This document shows positions 34,164-35,560 of a DNA stretch of 35,560 bases, piece by piece. Position numbers and translations under genes: made by a program. The first letter of the stretch is position 1; each line of letters starts with the position of its first letter. This DNA comes from Acidobacteriota bacterium (lineage in GTDB: Bacteria > Acidobacteriota > Terriglobia > Bryobacterales > Bryobacteraceae): contig JANXXI010000055.1 in NCBI GenBank assembly GCA_025350695.1, forward strand, positions 1 through 35,560, written 5' to 3'. The notes under the pieces were generated by a model. It ran no database searches. It was not told where the DNA came from and saw only the letters and a program-made list of their open reading frames with translations.

Positions 34164-35260
34164 GTTTAGCCCCGTTCGATTTCACCCTTCGCACAAGGCT
34201 GGTCTCCGGCCCCGGTTCGCTTAGCCAAATCGGAGAGCTGGCGCGGCAACTTGATTTTCGTCGCACGCTGCTGGTCGCAGATACCGGCTTGCTGAAAGCG
34301 GGCCACTCAGGCCGCGCTACGGCATTGCTCGAAGCGTCCGGCATCGCCGTCACGCCGTTCCATGATTTCGACGAAAACCCCGATACCAGCATGGTGGAGC
34401 AGGGCCGGCTCGTCGCTGCTGCCGGCCAGGTCGATTCAATCATAGGCCTCGGGGGCGGCAGTTCGCTCGATTGCGCGAAAGCCATCAACTTCGTCCACTG
34501 CTGTGGCGGCGCGATGCGCGACTATCGGGGTCACAACAAAGCCACGCATCCCTTGCTTCCCATGATCGGAATCCCGTGCACCACCGGCACCGGCAGCGAA
34601 GCGCAAACCTACGCGTTAATCTCCGATTCGGAAACGCACGTCAAGATGGCCTGTGGGGACGACAAAGCGGCTTTCCGCATCGCGCTACTCGACCCTGAAC
34701 TAGCTATCTCTCAACCCGCCACTGTGCGTGCTACCGCCGGTTACGATGCAATATCTCATGCCGTTGAAACGTTCGTCACCACCAAACGCAATGCCACCAG
34801 CGACGCTTTCTCGCGCCAGGCGTGGCGCATGCTTTCCCCCGCATTTCCGAAGTTGATCAATCATCCCGAAGACATTGACTCCGTCGCCCAAATGCAACTT
34901 GGCGCATGGTTCGCCGGCTGCGCTATCGAAGCTTCCATGCTTGGGGCGACGCACGCCACCGCCAATCCGCTCACTGCCCGCTATGGCACAACCCACGGTT
35001 CCGCCATCGCCATAATGTTGCCCCATGTCGTCCAATGGAATGGTCTGCGTCAGTATCACGAGTTGTCCCCAAACTTGCCCGCGATGTTGTCCGACCTCGC
35101 CGCAATGGCCGGTCTCCCGGGTAGCCTCGAAGAAGCTAATATCCCGCTTCACGATCTGTCACAACTGGCCGAAGCTGCTGCCCAACAATGGACCGGCCGT
35201 TTCAACCCCCGCCCATTCGACGCTGCCGGAGCCCTGGAGTTATACCAATGCGCCTATTGA
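34160..35260 (+). CDS. Iron-type (group III) alcohol dehydrogenase
   Basis: The 366-residue enzyme starts at GTG 34160, overlapping the amidohydrolase stop (GTGA); a longer in-frame ORF from 34067 lies within that gene and is rejected. The NAD(P)-binding motif is GLGGGSSLDCAKAIN (residues 96-110), followed by PCTTGTGSEA. The metal ligands of the family are conserved: Asp196, His200, His265 and His279, with spacing equal to that of lactaldehyde reductase. The second His of the usual GxxHxxxH motif is replaced by Asn269 (HATANPL). No signal peptide is present, so it acts in the cytosol, oxidising an alcohol or reducing an aldehyde. It overlaps the next gene by 13 bases. Confidence 0.88.
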   Translation: MSLAPFDFTLRTRLVSGPGSLSQIGELARQLDFRRTLLVADTGLLKAGHSGRATALLEASGIAVTPFHDFDENPDTSMVEQGRLVAAAGQVDSIIGLGGGSSLDCAKAINFVHCCGGAMRDYRGHNKATHPLLPMIGIPCTTGTGSEAQTYALISDSETHVKMACGDDKAAFRIALLDPELAISQPATVRATAGYDAISHAVETFVTTKRNATSDAFSRQAWRMLSPAFPKLINHPEDIDSVAQMQLGAWFAGCAIEASMLGATHATANPLTARYGTTHGSAIAIMLPHVVQWNGLRQYHELSPNLPAMLSDLAAMAGLPGSLEEANIPLHDLSQLAEAAAQQWTGRFNPRPFDAAGALELYQCAY

Positions 35261-35560
35261 CCCTAGCCCTTATCACCATCTCAGCAATATTCGCCCAGTG
35301 GCCGCAGTTCCGCGGCAATCAACAACTCACCGGCGTGTCCACCGAAAAGATCTCAGGCCAGCTAAAGCTACTGTGGACATGGGAGGGCGGGGAAGTATTT
35401 GAGTCGTCTCCCATCATCGACAACGGCACCGTTTACATCGGTTCCGGCGGAAGCGAATTGCTTGCCCTTGACCTCAACACCGGCAAGGCGCGCTGGCGCT
35501 ACAAGACGGGCAAAGAAGTGGGAGAGTCCACCGCCACTATAAGTGGTGGCATCGTGTATG
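35248..35560 (+). CDS. Exported PQQ-like beta-propeller protein, N-terminal part (runs off window)
   Basis: ATG 35248 lies inside the end of the dehydrogenase gene. The first 104 codons encode a signal peptide (MRLLTLALITISAIFAQ), then WPQFRGNQQLTGVS and the first propeller blades (LLWTWEGGEVFESSPII, VYIGSGGSELLALDLNTGKARWRY). This repeats the mature N-terminal motif of the other two propeller proteins, so the operon encodes at least three related exported propellers. The remainder lies outside. Confidence 0.82.
   Translation, partial: MRLLTLALITISAIFAQWPQFRGNQQLTGVSTEKISGQLKLLWTWEGGEVFESSPIIDNGTVYIGSGGSELLALDLNTGKARWRYKTGKEVGESTATISGGIVY

Noticed and set aside
34952-34996. Loss of a metal ligand in the iron-type ADH
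   Set aside because: On checking the spacing, His265 and His279 are 14 apart as in lactaldehyde reductase. Asn269 replaces a neighbouring conserved His, not a ligand.

Overview
The window looks like a chromosomal segment of an acidobacterium of the Bryobacterales/Solibacter type. This is inferred from gene content, not from a marker gene. The pointers are a very large carboxypeptidase-regulatory-type TonB-dependent receptor, several secreted PQQ-like beta-propeller proteins, a fused LptF-LptG permease, a bactofilin beside lysS, a PDZ/GAF/SpoIIE-type phosphatase and a dispersed hairpin repeat encoding SRDRKGAV. I found no rRNA, tRNA or CRISPR array.

Layout. The left edge holds the first 14 codons of an IS110-family transposase (minus strand) with its non-coding leader. 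Next come an orphan CpaE/TadZ-like pilus-assembly ATPase (minus) and, after a 507-base divergent spacer rich in palindromes, a LuxR-type response regulator (plus). A strong intrinsic terminator at 2948-2978 closes that unit. From 3095 to 8856 a tight plus-strand cluster encodes two exported TldD/TldE-like proteins, one with the HExxxH metal site and one without it, followed by a single-chain LptF-LptG lipopolysaccharide-export permease. A decayed accessory patch follows (8857-9895): an antitoxin-like ORF and a PIN-domain toxin broken by two frameshifts.

From 9896 to 20662 all genes are on the plus strand: an exported protein of unknown function, a bactofilin, a methyltransferase-fold protein, lysS, a LolC/E-type permease, asnB, a PMT/ArnT-type glycosyltransferase, a GAF protein and a Ycf48-like propeller. 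Short gaps suggest one or two long transcription units devoted largely to envelope and housekeeping work. They meet, tail to tail, a minus-strand pair (PAP2/Aur1-like phosphatase, then an MFS transporter). Divergent from that pair is the large Oar-like receptor gene. Downstream of it lies a scar of two gene remnants, an AAA-ATPase N-terminus joined to the C-terminal part of a probable partner. A PDZ-membrane-GAF-PP2C phosphatase follows on the minus strand.

The right end (29186 to beyond 35560) is a translationally coupled operon with a good -10 box: PQQ-like propeller, PQQ-like propeller, exported amidohydrolase, cytosolic iron-type alcohol dehydrogenase and a third PQQ-like propeller cut by the window edge. 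The most unusual items are this operon, the exported active/inactive TldD-like pair, and the hairpin repeat that supplies coding sequence to two unrelated proteins.
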